From assembly GCF_023016805.1 (NCBI RefSeq), contig NZ_JALKCH010000003.1, forward strand, positions 248,001 to 312,000: a DNA stretch of 64,000 nt. The letters run 5' to 3'. Made by a program: the position numbers and the translations under genes. Positions within the stretch are counted from its first letter, which is position 1; each line of letters begins with the position of its first letter. The notes under the pieces were generated by a model. The model did no database searches. It had not been told where the DNA came from and saw only the letters and a program-made list of their open reading frames with translations. The stretch comes from Ancylobacter crimeensis. GTDB lineage: Bacteria > Pseudomonadota > Alphaproteobacteria > Rhizobiales > Xanthobacteraceae. This document shows positions 8,256-16,041 of this stretch, one piece after another.

Positions 8256-9086
8256 GTGGCCTTATCGTCGTCTGCGACACACCCGTCTTCCGCAGCATTC
8301 CGTGGCGCAACAGGCTCTCACCCGGCCTTCCGCCCGGTCGCCCGGCGTTGGGCACGGGCCAGCGCGGCGGCGTTGCTCGCAGCGCTCGGCGCCCTGCCGG
8401 CCTCACCCGCCGCCGCGATCGTCGGCGGGCGCCCGGCGGGCGGCGATGTCGCGGCCAGCACGGTGATGGTGGTCTCGACGCGCGGGGCGAGCTGCACCGG
8501 GGTCGTGCTCGGGCCGAGCGTCATTCTCACCGCCGCCCATTGCGTGGCGCCGAAGGCGAATTATGCGGTGGCGGTGATCGAGCCGGCCGGGCCGCGGGTG
8601 CTGACGGCGAGCCGGGTCAGCGTACATCCAGGCTTCGACCCTGCCTCCTTCGACACCCGCCGGCCCACGCCCGATCTCGCTTTGATGCAACTGTCCGAGC
8701 CCCTGCCCGACCGTTTCCGGCCGGCGACGCTCGCCTCGGATCCCGCGCTTCCGGCGCGCGGCAGCCTGTTCACCCTCGTCGGCTTCGGCGTGGTGAAGGA
8801 TGGCGACGGCCGCTCGGCGGGCACGCTGCGCGCCGTCGATCTGCCGGTGATCGGCACCACCGGCGGCATCATGATCCGCCTCTCCGCCGGCGCGGCGGCG
8901 GGCGGCTGCACCGGCGACAGCGGCGGGCCGGTGCTCGCGGGCGGCACGGTGGCCGCCATCATCGGCTGGTCGACCGCCGCCGGCGGGGCGCGCGGCTGCG
9001 GCGGCGTTACCGGAGCGACGCTCATCGGCCCGCAGCGCCCGTGGATCGAGAGCACCGCCCGCGCCATGGGCGCCACGCTCCGGTAG
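8256..9086 (+). CDS. Secreted trypsin-like serine protease (S1 family) inside the GTA cluster
   Basis: The 276-residue protein starts at GTG 8256 behind AGGAG. It has an arginine-containing leader, a hydrophobic core (ASAAALLAALGALPASP) and AAA before IVGG. The triad is visible: His in SVILTAAHC, Asp in TPDLALMQL, Ser in CTGDSGGPVL. In trypsins a free N-terminal IVGG activates the enzyme; here IVGG directly follows the likely signal peptidase site, so export itself could make the active form. The gene lies on the strand opposite to the GTA genes, between capsid and connector. Its link to GTA function is unknown. Confidence 0.88.
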   Translation: MALSSSATHPSSAAFRGATGSHPAFRPVARRWARASAAALLAALGALPASPAAAIVGGRPAGGDVAASTVMVVSTRGASCTGVVLGPSVILTAAHCVAPKANYAVAVIEPAGPRVLTASRVSVHPGFDPASFDTRRPTPDLALMQLSEPLPDRFRPATLASDPALPARGSLFTLVGFGVVKDGDGRSAGTLRAVDLPVIGTTGGIMIRLSAGAAAGGCTGDSGGPVLAGGTVAAIIGWSTAAGGARGCGGVTGATLIGPQRPWIESTARAMGATLR

Positions 9087-9259
9087 AGCATTTTCGAGCG
9101 AAGTGGAGAGCGGTTCGCGTGAAGAAAAGGCGGGCGGCCGGCATTTGCACGGACGCAACGCCTCATCGCCGCAGATGCAACTGGCGCGGCGCTCCTGCCG
9201 CACCTACATCTGCCGTGAACGGGCGCCGCTCACCCGGCACCCACCCGGAACGCCGTTCC

Positions 9260-9275
9260 GTTTACCCAACCTTAA
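9260..9275. promoter_or_regulatory. CtrA-box-like motif
   Basis: TTTA-N7-TTAAC at 9260-9275 differs by one base from the CtrA consensus TTAA-N7-TTAAC. It lies about 100 bases before the small membrane peptide gene at 9375. CtrA controls GTA genes in Rhodobacter, which makes the location suggestive, but the match is a single short motif. Confidence 0.35.
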
Positions 9276-9374
9276 CCCTGTCCCAAGCCTGCGCGGCCGG
9301 AATGTTCCGACCGCGGGGCACAGCCGGCGCGTGGCCGTGAAAACGTCACGAAGCCGGAGCGATAAGCCGACATC

Positions 9375-9500
9375 ATGAACACGCTCAGCGCCAACACCCT
9401 CATCCTCGCCCTCGCGGTGCTCCTCACCCTGGGTTCCGTCGCCATCCAGTTCGTCGACACCGGAAGCCCGGCCGCGATGGCCTTCCCGGTTCGTCCCTGA
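9375..9500 (+). CDS. 41-residue hydrophobic peptide inside the GTA cluster
   Basis: The ATG at 9375 opens a 41-codon frame (MNTLSANTLILALAVLLTLG, then SVAIQFVD and a short polar tail) with one likely membrane segment at residues 8-26. A near-perfect terminator follows 42 bases after the stop. Upstream is an AT-richer stretch with a CtrA-like motif. The composition is that of a single-pass membrane peptide, and it could be a holin-like or regulatory peptide, but no family was recognised. Confidence 0.5.
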   Translation: MNTLSANTLILALAVLLTLGSVAIQFVDTGSPAAMAFPVRP

Positions 9501-9542
9501 CGAGCCCTTGCGGGCGCACGTCCCGCAGGCGATACGCATCCG

Positions 9543-9576
9543 AAAAGGGGCGCTCCCGGCCGGGAGCGCCCCTTTT
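9543..9576. terminator. Bidirectional rho-independent terminator
   Basis: Perfect inverted repeat with 17-base arms: AAAAGGGGCGCTCCCGG directly followed by CCGGGAGCGCCCCTTTT. It ends in T-runs on both strands. It separates the plus-strand peptide gene from the 3' end of the minus-strand capsid gene (9593), so it can stop transcription from both sides. Confidence 0.9.
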
Positions 9577-9592
9577 CATTTCGCCTATGCCC

Positions 9593-10921
9593 TCACGCCG
9601 CGAATTTCAGCAGCTTGATGGCGTCGAAGTCCTGCACGCCGCCGCCGACCCGCTTGGTGGTGTAGAACAGCACATAGGGCTTGGCCGAATAGGGATCGCG
9701 CAGCACCCGCACCCCGGCTCGGTCCACCACCAGATAGCCGCGGCGGAAATCGCCGAACGCCACCGACAAGCTGCCGGCCGCGAGGTTCGGCATGTCCTCC
9801 GCCTCGTGGACGGGGAAGTTCATCAGGCTGGGCGGGGTGCCGGGCTGGGCGGGCGGGCTCCACAGATACTGGCCGTTCTCATCCTTCAGCTTGCGCACGC
9901 TGGCCTGGGTGCGCCGGCTCATGACGAAGCTGCCGTTCTGCCGGTAGCCGCTCTTCAGCGCATAGACGAGATCGACCAGCGGGTCGGCGGGACTGGCCGA
10001 GGGGAAGTCGCCGGCCGAGCCCGTCGAGACGAAGCCGAGCTTGCCCCAGGTCCAGGCGCCTTCCGCCACCGTGTCATAGGCGAGGAACCCCTTCGGCTTG
10101 CCGGAGCCGTCGCCGGTGACGAAGGCGGTGCCTTCCTGCGCGGCGAAGGCGGCCTCCACCTCGGCGGCGAGCCATTCGTCGATGTTCACGGCGGCGTCGT
10201 CCAGCAGGGTCTGGGTCGCCGCCGGCATGGCGTAGATCTCCATCGCCGGGAAGGCCAGCTCATCGAGCACCGGGCTCGCGGTCTGGGCGCGCGCGCCGGT
10301 CTCCGCCACCCAGCCGACCGCCGGCCCGGAGGTCATGAACGGCTTCTTGTAGGTGCCCGCCGAGATGACCCGCACATCGGAGATGGCGCGGACCGGGGAG
10401 AGCGCCGCCAGCCTTTTCCCGATCTCGCGCTCGGTCTCGGAGGGCACCACATAGCCGCCGTCGGTGGCGACGCCGGCGGACATCGCCTTGGCTTCCAGCC
10501 GCTTCAGACCGGCGGCCTCGCCATGGCGCACATAGGCGTCGAACGCCGCCTTGTGCTCGCGGGCGGCGAGATCGCCGACCAGCTCCGCGCGCCCGCCCAG
10601 CGCCGGGCGGCGGGCCTTGAGCACCAGTTCGTCGATCAGCGCCTTCTGGGCGTCCAGCGCGGCATTGATGCGCTCCACCTTCTCGGCGGTCACGACATCG
10701 GTGCCGCGCCGCTCCAGTTCGCCGAGGCGCTGGTCGTTGGCGTCCTTGAAGGCCTCGAAGGCGCCCATCAGCTCGTCGAAGGCACCCGTCACCTCCGGGC
10801 CGAAGCCGCCGAAGCCGTGGGCCGCGGGCGGTGCATGATGCGCTTTCATGTCGAGCGCGGCCGCCTCGCGCAGGGCGGGAGCGGCGGCGTTGCGTTCGGG
10901 CGCGGGCGGAGCGTTGTGCAT
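9593..10921 (-). CDS. HK97-family major capsid protein (GTA gp5-like)
   Basis: The 442-residue protein has a helical scaffold-like N-terminal region up to about residue 120 (AFDELMGAFEAFKDANDQRL, then EKVERINAALDAQKALIDEL). The HK97 fold follows: GVATDGGYVVPSETEREIG, PFMTSGPAVGWVAETGA, EVEAAFAAQEGTAFVTGDGS. It ends VGGGVQDFDAIKLLKFAA. The ATG at 10921 follows AGGACACC. The prohead protease encoded just upstream is expected to remove the N-terminal region. A strong terminator follows the gene, so downstream connector and tail genes probably need separate transcription. Confidence 0.93.
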   Translation of the reverse strand: MHNAPPAPERNAAAPALREAAALDMKAHHAPPAAHGFGGFGPEVTGAFDELMGAFEAFKDANDQRLGELERRGTDVVTAEKVERINAALDAQKALIDELVLKARRPALGGRAELVGDLAAREHKAAFDAYVRHGEAAGLKRLEAKAMSAGVATDGGYVVPSETEREIGKRLAALSPVRAISDVRVISAGTYKKPFMTSGPAVGWVAETGARAQTASPVLDELAFPAMEIYAMPAATQTLLDDAAVNIDEWLAAEVEAAFAAQEGTAFVTGDGSGKPKGFLAYDTVAEGAWTWGKLGFVSTGSAGDFPSASPADPLVDLVYALKSGYRQNGSFVMSRRTQASVRKLKDENGQYLWSPPAQPGTPPSLMNFPVHEAEDMPNLAAGSLSVAFGDFRRGYLVVDRAGVRVLRDPYSAKPYVLFYTTKRVGGGVQDFDAIKLLKFAA

Positions 10922-10965
10922 GGTGGTGTCCTGTCTGTGGAAGGTAAGGCGATAGGCGGGCCGGT

Positions 10966-11691
10966 TCAGCCGGGAACGGGCACGCCCCCTGGTGGCCGGG
11001 GCACGGGCGCGGTGCGCAGGCGGCGGGCGCAGCGGCGCAGCCGACCGGCGAGGCCGAAGGGACCCCCGCTTTCCTTCACCTCGGCGATCCGCGCCTCCGG
11101 CTGCATCGGGAAGGTGACGACCGAGATCTCCCACAGGTCGATCCGCGAGAGCCGGCGGATGCGCGAGCGGGGATCGGTCGCCCCCTCCACCGCGCGGAAG
11201 CCGATGGAAAGCCCGTCCAGTGCCCCGGCGCGCAGCAGCGCCAGCACCTCGCGGGCCCGCGTCACTTCGGGTGCGATGCGCCCGCGCACGAACAGGCCGA
11301 CCGCATCCTCGCGCAAGGCGAGCCACACGCCGATCGGCTCGGCGGGATCGTGCTGGAACAGCATCCGCACCCCACCCGCGCCGCGCGCGGCGAGCGAGCG
11401 GGAGAAGGCCCCCGGCAGGATGAGGTCGCGCCCGAGATCGATCCGGTTGAACAACGCGGCGTAACCCTCGAACGTACCGTCCTCGGCGAGCGGGCCGAGT
11501 GCGCTGCCGCGTGCCTTGCGTTCGAGGCGGAGCGTCGCGGAGCGCAGATCGAGCGGTTCGACGGACACCGGCGCGGGCCCGCGCTTCCGGTTGAAGCCGG
11601 TGAGCGGGACAGCGGGAAACGGCAGCCCGCCGCAGACCGGCAGGCCGGATGGAAGGCAAGGGCCGGCAGGGGCCCTGAGGGAAAAGACCAT
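10966..11691 (-). CDS. HK97-family prohead protease (GTA gp4-like)
   Basis: The core is clear: FEGYAALFNRIDLGRDLILP, then RMLFQHDPAEPIGVW (likely catalytic His) and GALDGLSIGFRAV (likely catalytic Ser), then DLWEISVVTFPM. These match peptidase family U35. ATG 11691 gives 241 residues, but the first 45 are variable and a GTG just before SVEPLDLRSATLR could be the true start. The C-terminus (RLRRCARRLRTAP) is basic. The gene lies 44 bases before the capsid gene it should process. Confidence 0.88.
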   Translation of the reverse strand: MVFSLRAPAGPCLPSGLPVCGGLPFPAVPLTGFNRKRGPAPVSVEPLDLRSATLRLERKARGSALGPLAEDGTFEGYAALFNRIDLGRDLILPGAFSRSLAARGAGGVRMLFQHDPAEPIGVWLALREDAVGLFVRGRIAPEVTRAREVLALLRAGALDGLSIGFRAVEGATDPRSRIRRLSRIDLWEISVVTFPMQPEARIAEVKESGGPFGLAGRLRRCARRLRTAPVPRPPGGVPVPG

Positions 11692-12160
11692 GGCCGCAAC
11701 GGATCCGTGAAGAAGGGTTTTGAGGCCCGCGCCGGACGGGTGCGGGAGAAGGAGCGGAGGCGCTCGCGGAGACTTCCCGCGGGACGCCGAGACTTCCCGC
11801 GGGGCTTGGAAACCGGCCACGGCGGCGTGGAGACTGCCGGCGGCGTGTAGCGCATGCGGCATAGGCAGCCCTGCCCTCGTCACCCGAACCGTCGTCACCC
11901 CGGCCACGGGCACAGCCGGAGCACCGGGATCGACCCGCCGGCAAGGGCAGCGCCCGCGGCCCGCGATCCCGGCCCGGCCCTGCGAGCCGTCCGGGATGAC
12001 GGGATGTGAAGACCGCCGCCCCGCCGGAGCCTAAGCCGCAGCGCTGGCATCGGCCGCCGGAAAGGCCGCGCCGCCGCCCGCACAAACCCCGCCCAATCCC
12101 GGCCCGGCCCTATGGGCCGTCCGGGATGACTGAGGTGGAAGGGAAGCCGGCGGGCGATCC
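11692..12160. repeat. Long repeat-filled spacer upstream of the prohead protease
   Basis: No gene is supported here. GAGACTTCCCGCGGG occurs twice in tandem with a 20-base period (11769-11783, 11789-11803). Two 36-base palindromic units, each running from ATCCCGGCCCGGCCCT to GCCGTCCGGGATGAC, lie at 11965-12000 and 12095-12130. They resemble REP-type intergenic elements and share their ends with the elements at 2204 and 63956. Confidence 0.6.
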
Positions 12161-12340
12161 TCACCCGCCCTCCCCGTCCGGCTTGCGCGTCACCGCGCGG
12201 CGCTCCAGTTTTTCGAGCGTGCGGGCGAAGGTACGGAACACGTCGGGCGCCTCTCCGGCGCGGGTCGGTGCCGGCAGATGGGGCGGCGCGCCATTGAAGC
12301 GGGTCGGCAGGAAGGCGCGTATGCGCGGGATGCGGCTCAT
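12161..12340 (-). CDS. 59-residue basic protein between portal and protease, function unknown
   Basis: The ATG at 12340 overlaps the TGA of the upstream small membrane protein (ATGA). The product starts MSRIPRIRAFLPTRFNGAPP and includes a helix EAPDVFRTFARTLEKLERRA. Small accessory genes at this place (gp3.5 region) are usual in GTA clusters, and the 4-base overlap supports translation. No family was recognised. Confidence 0.55.
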   Translation of the reverse strand: MSRIPRIRAFLPTRFNGAPPHLPAPTRAGEAPDVFRTFARTLEKLERRAVTRKPDGEGG

Positions 12341-12525
12341 GTGTCGTCTCCGAACAGCGTGTTGAAGCGCGCGATCTCGCGCACGAAATCGTCGAACCGC
12401 CCGGCGGTCTCCGCCAGCAGCCCGAGCATCCGCCACACCAGCGTCGAGGCTGCGAGCGCCCACAGCAGCAGCGCGAGATGGGCGAGATCGCCCCGCGCCA
12501 GAAAGGCGTCGATCAGCTTTTCCAT
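12337..12525 (-). CDS. 62-residue membrane protein in the GTA gp3.5 position
   Basis: The product begins MEKLIDAFLARGDLAHLALL and has one hydrophobic segment (LALLLWALAASTLVWRMLG, about residues 17-36), then an amphipathic helix (ETAGRFDDFVREIARFNTLF). The ATG at 12525 follows GGAGAACCGC. It is coupled by a 4-base overlap to the next small gene. A membrane role in assembly or release is possible, but this is a guess from topology and position. Confidence 0.6.
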   Translation of the reverse strand: MEKLIDAFLARGDLAHLALLLWALAASTLVWRMLGLLAETAGRFDDFVREIARFNTLFGDDT

Positions 12526-12979
12526 GCGGTTCTCCGGTGGCGTGCGGGGGCGGAGTGGCGAGGTGCAAGGCGCGGCCGGCCGACGTTTCGACGAGCCACG
12601 GAAAACCGAGCCGAGGCGGCCCGCGGGACGGGAAACAGCAGCCCGGCACACGGATGGAGATGGGAGCACCGGCATCCCGCGAAGCTCTCGCCGAGCGCCG
12701 ACGCCGAGCCCCACTCCCCACCCGCTACCCACTAGGGAGGGATTGCGCAGCACGGGCGTTGCGGGGCGTGCCGTTCGTCTGCCCTCGGCTGAAAAACCAG
12801 AACAACCCGCCGCCCCGGCGCACCGGCTCCCTCTCCCGCAAGGAAGAGGACTGGGAGGTGGGGGTCTCGCGGCGACCGGGGCATGGCGGCGCGCGAGGGG
12901 AACGGCAACCCGGCATGCGGATGGATATGTGGCACCGGCGCCCCGCGATGCTTTCGCCGAGCGCCCGCGCCGATTCCCC
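12526..12979. repeat. Spacer after the portal gene with a degenerate ~90-base direct repeat
   Basis: No gene is supported in these 454 bases. The segment 12627-12719 and the segment 12895-12987 are imperfect copies. Both contain CCCGGCA..CGGATGGA, then GCACCGGC, CCCGCGA.GCT, TCGCCGAGCGCC and a CCCCTC/CCCACTCC end. The second copy runs into the last codons of the portal gene, which suggests duplication of the portal 3' flank followed by drift. Confidence 0.5.
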
Positions 12980-14134
12980 TCACCGCGCCCCGTATCCCAC
13001 CGCCAGACGCTTCTCCTCGTCGCTCAGGAAATCCGCGCCGGACACGCGCTGCCAGAGCGAATCCCGTTCGTCGGCCAGCGCCTCGATGGCGTCGAGGTCG
13101 GGGTCCAGCCGCAGTCGCGTGGTGCCATAGGCCGGCGCCAGCCAGCCGGCCAGCGCGGCGCCGAGCCGGCGCGCCATCGGCAGCACCGTGATCCGCCAGA
13201 AGGCGCGGTTCGCTTCGGCGTAATTCGCATAAGTTGCGTCGCCCGGAATGCCGAGCAGCATCGGCGGCACCCCGAAGGCCAGTGCGATCTCGCGGGCGGC
13301 GCCGTTCTTCGCCTCCAGGAAATCCATTTCCTGCGGCGAGAGCGAGAGCGCGCGCCACTCGAGGCCGCCTTCCAGCAGCAGCGGGCGCCCGGCATTGCCG
13401 GAGCCGGAGAAATTCCCCTCCAGCTCCTCGCGCAGCCGGTCGAACTGCTCGTCGGAAAGGTTGCCGGCCCCGCCATAGATCAGCGCGCCGGAGGGCCGGG
13501 CGGCGTTGTCGAGCAGCGCCTTGTTCCAGGTGCTGGCGGCGTTGTGGAGGTCGAGCGCCATCTGCGCGGCCTCCAGCGGCGGGGCGCCGTAATGATCGTC
13601 CAGCGGGTTGAACAGCGCGATGTGCAGGATCGGCGGCACCTCGCCCTGTTGCAGGAAACGCACCGAGCGTCCGCCGATCGTGTAGTCATACGCTTCCGCC
13701 CAGCCATCGGTGCCGGGCACCACCCGCATGCGGTCGGGGCGCAGCGCATAGAGCTCGCGCGGCTCGGCGCCGAGCAGCACCGCCTCGACATAGCCATTGC
13801 CCGAAATCAGAAGATTGGCCGCCAGCGCCTCGATGAAGGACGGGCCGGCCTGACGCGGATTGGGCCGCGCCAGAAGGTCGAGCAGCGGATGGGCGGCATG
13901 CTCGGCGTCGCCCTCCATCGCCACGAACGCCACCTGCCCCACCGCCTCGGCGACCAGCCTGACGCAGCGATGGGCGACCGGGTTGCGTGCATAGCCCTCG
14001 CGGGCGAGCGCGGCATAGTCGAGCGGCGTCCAGCGCGGCCGATGGCCGGAAAGAAGCGCCACCAGCGCCCCGGTCCGCGAAGCCTTGGCCTCGGGCGGGA
14101 CGACGGGCCGGCGGGAGATGAAGGGCAGGCGCAT
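12980..14134 (-). CDS. HK97-family portal protein (GTA gp3-like)
   Basis: The 384-residue protein carries YARNPVAHRCVRLVAEAVGQ, the portal segment FIEALAANLLISGNGYVEAV, LYALRPDRMRVVPG, and FGVPPMLLGIPGDATYANYA near the C-terminus, all typical of the HK97 portal family. ATG 14134 follows GGGGAGAC; a second in-frame ATG lies at 14161. The portal ring sits at one capsid vertex, docks the terminase and lets DNA in. A hairpin with a T-run on the coding strand lies just upstream, between terminase and portal. Confidence 0.93.
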   Translation of the reverse strand: MRLPFISRRPVVPPEAKASRTGALVALLSGHRPRWTPLDYAALAREGYARNPVAHRCVRLVAEAVGQVAFVAMEGDAEHAAHPLLDLLARPNPRQAGPSFIEALAANLLISGNGYVEAVLLGAEPRELYALRPDRMRVVPGTDGWAEAYDYTIGGRSVRFLQQGEVPPILHIALFNPLDDHYGAPPLEAAQMALDLHNAASTWNKALLDNAARPSGALIYGGAGNLSDEQFDRLREELEGNFSGSGNAGRPLLLEGGLEWRALSLSPQEMDFLEAKNGAAREIALAFGVPPMLLGIPGDATYANYAEANRAFWRITVLPMARRLGAALAGWLAPAYGTTRLRLDPDLDAIEALADERDSLWQRVSGADFLSDEEKRLAVGYGAR

Positions 14135-14175
14135 GGGAGTCTCCCCGAAGGCGGGACGCATGAGATGGCGGAAAC

Positions 14176-14204
14176 GAAAAGGCCGGCGCTGCAGGCGCCG
14201 GCCT
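14176..14204 (-). terminator. Terminator-like hairpin just upstream of the portal gene
   Basis: AGGCCGGCGC, loop TGCAG, GCGCCGGCCT (14180-14204) is a perfect 10-base inverted repeat. Read on the minus strand it is followed by TTTTCGTTT, so it points at stopping leftward transcription before the portal gene starts at 14134. On the plus strand there is no T-run directly after it. Confidence 0.65.
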
Positions 14205-14264
14205 CAACCCCTAGTTTTACTTCAAAGCTGCGCCCTCATTGCGAGCGAATCGTGCAGAAATAGC

Positions 14265-14282
14265 CCTCGATTGGAATCGAGG
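14265..14282. promoter_or_regulatory. Perfect palindrome, operator candidate
   Basis: CCTCGATT, GG, AATCGAGG is an 18-base perfect inverted repeat ending 11 bases before the ATG at 14294. Its position and symmetry fit a dimeric repressor site controlling the small plus-strand gene. The GAGG of the right arm could also serve as that gene's ribosome binding site, so a bound protein or hairpin would block translation. Confidence 0.5.
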
Positions 14283-14293
14283 TGCCCTCGCTC

Positions 14294-14593
14294 ATGATGA
14301 GCATGCACGAAGCCGTCGACGCCCTCAGGTCAGCGCGCTGTCTGGCCGTGGAGTACGGAGGCTATACGCGCCGGGTCGAAGTCCATGCCGTCGGATTCGG
14401 ATCTCAAGGCCAGGGCCTGATGGAGGTCTGGCAGGTGGATGGCGGCAGTTCGAGCGGCGTGTCCTCAGGCTGGAAGCTGATGCGACTCGACGACGTCGCA
14501 TCCGCCATGCGCACCGACCAACCGTCCCTCGCTCCGCGACCCGGCTATCGGCGCAGCCACCGCGCCATGACCGAAATCATCGATCAGGTCTGA
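14294..14593 (+). CDS. Unrecognised 99-residue protein on the opposite strand between terminase and portal
   Basis: The frame from ATG 14294 encodes SMHEAVDALRSARCLAVEYG, a beta-rich middle (RRVEVHAVGFGSQGQGLMEV), GWKLMRLDDVAS, and a C-terminus ending PGYRRSHRAMTEIIDQV. The pattern hints at a WYL-like small beta domain and resembles short uncharacterised rhizobial proteins as far as I recall, but no function is known to me. Alternative starts are GTG 14282 and ATG 14297 or 14303. It is the only gene on this strand for several kilobases, and a palindrome sits at its start. Confidence 0.65.
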   Translation: MMSMHEAVDALRSARCLAVEYGGYTRRVEVHAVGFGSQGQGLMEVWQVDGGSSSGVSSGWKLMRLDDVASAMRTDQPSLAPRPGYRRSHRAMTEIIDQV

Positions 14594-14661
14594 CGCGCCG
14601 CGACCGCTCCGCTGCGGGCCAAGGGTCGGGAGCCGCGCGTCGGCACTGGGTACGCCTTCCC

Positions 14662-16041
14662 TCACAACCCCCGCACCCGCGGACGCGGCTCGTCCTTGCC
14701 GAGCGCCAGCGCCGTCACCGCCCAGACCAGCGCGTCGAGCCGGTCGGGGGAGCGGCCGCCGGAGAGGCCGTCGCTCGCGAAGTCGCACATCTCGTCCTCC
14801 AGCGCCGGGAACGCCCCGGCGTGGCGGACGCGGCCGCGCTCATAAAGGGCGGCGACGGGTTCGGCGCGCAGCCATTTTCCGCGCGTCGCCCGCACCTCGG
14901 TGACCGGCACCGAGGAATCCAGCGTCGCCAGGATCGTGCGCACCATCTCGCCGCCCTGGTTCACCTCTACGACGATGCGGTCGGCCTCCAGCCGGTGGTG
15001 CAGCGCCAGCGTCCGCGCGCCCCAGGCGGCGGGGGTCAGGCCTTGCGCGCTCTCGTCGGCCAGCACATGCACGATGCCCTCGCGGTCCAGTCCGGCGGCG
15101 ACGATGCCGCAGGCGTCGGCCCCCTTGCGGGAGGAGGCGGGCGGGTCCACCGCCACCACGATGCGGGCCAGCGGTGGGGCCTCGGCGATGCGTCCCGCCT
15201 CGATCGAGGCGCGGCTCCACAGCGCGTCGGGCCGGTCCTCCACCAGTTCGCCGTTCAATTCCTGCCGGCCGAGCCGGGTGCCGGCATAGCGGCCCACCAC
15301 CGTCTCGAGGAAGGTCGGGGCGAGGTGCACCGCGTTCTCGGCGGTGGAGATGCGGGTCACCGCGCAGCGCGGATCGGCGAGCAGCCGGCGCACCAGCGTG
15401 GTGGGACGCGGGGTCGTCGTCACCATCTGCCGCGGTGCGGTGCCGAGGCGCAGGCCGAATTGCAGCATGTCGAAAGCAGCTTCGGCATAGCGCCACTTGG
15501 CGAGTTCGTCGCACCAGGCGGCGTCGAATTGCGGCCCGCGCAGGCTTTCCGGGTCGTCGGCGGAAAAGCCGTGCGCCACCGCGCCGTTCGGCCATTCGAG
15601 GCGTCGGCGGGTCGGCTCCCAGCGCGGGCGCTCATGGCGGGGATGCACGGCCATCAGGCCGGAAACGCCCTCCACCATCACCTCGCGCAGGTCGCCGAAG
15701 CTCTCCGCCACCAGCGCGATGCGCCCGCAGGCCCGCGCCGTAACGGACGGATCGCCCAGCACGAGGCCGCGCACCCATTCCGCCCCGGCGCGGGTCTTGC
15801 CGGCGCCGCGGCCGCCGAGCAGCAGCCAGGTGGTCCAGTCCCGGCCGTCGGCGGCGCTGCGCGGGGGCTTCTGCAAAGGCCGGCCGAGCAGCGCCCAGCA
15901 ATGCAGCAGCCATTCCACGGTGCCGGGGTCGAGCCCGGCGATCAGTTCACCGAGCCGCCCCTTCCGCGAGCACGCGCTCAAGAGCTTCAGCAAGCTCTCG
16001 TCGGAAGGCGTCGCGGTCGCGGACCTCGCCTCTCTCGTCAT
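14662..16041 (-). CDS. Large terminase subunit (GTA gp2-like packaging ATPase/nuclease)
   Basis: The 459-residue protein has Walker A GGRGAGKT at residues 76-83 and a Walker B-like acidic site in AAWCDELAKW (about 180). The RNase H-like nuclease domain carries IVVAVDPPASS, VEVNQGGEMV and RLDALVWA. It cuts and pumps DNA into the capsid through the portal. ATG 16041 lies inside the preceding gene, a 95-base overlap; a later start is possible because the first 15 residues are not conserved-looking. The last coding bases are followed by the opposite-strand small gene. Confidence 0.93.
   Translation of the reverse strand: MTREARSATATPSDESLLKLLSACSRKGRLGELIAGLDPGTVEWLLHCWALLGRPLQKPPRSAADGRDWTTWLLLGGRGAGKTRAGAEWVRGLVLGDPSVTARACGRIALVAESFGDLREVMVEGVSGLMAVHPRHERPRWEPTRRRLEWPNGAVAHGFSADDPESLRGPQFDAAWCDELAKWRYAEAAFDMLQFGLRLGTAPRQMVTTTPRPTTLVRRLLADPRCAVTRISTAENAVHLAPTFLETVVGRYAGTRLGRQELNGELVEDRPDALWSRASIEAGRIAEAPPLARIVVAVDPPASSRKGADACGIVAAGLDREGIVHVLADESAQGLTPAAWGARTLALHHRLEADRIVVEVNQGGEMVRTILATLDSSVPVTEVRATRGKWLRAEPVAALYERGRVRHAGAFPALEDEMCDFASDGLSGGRSPDRLDALVWAVTALALGKDEPRPRVRGL

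Noticed and set aside
9587..11464. A 625-codon plus-strand frame across capsid and protease
   Set aside because: It is the mirror of the capsid gene, with no start context or domain.
11769..11803. Tandem GAGACTTCCCGCGGG as an attachment site
   Set aside because: The two copies are only 20 bases apart, with no integrase or matching flank copy, so a simple slippage repeat explains it better.
11000..12085. Upstream extension of the capsid frame to about 830 codons
   Set aside because: The extension overlaps the prohead protease gene, which has clear catalytic motifs in another frame. The capsid starts at 10921 with a ribosome site.
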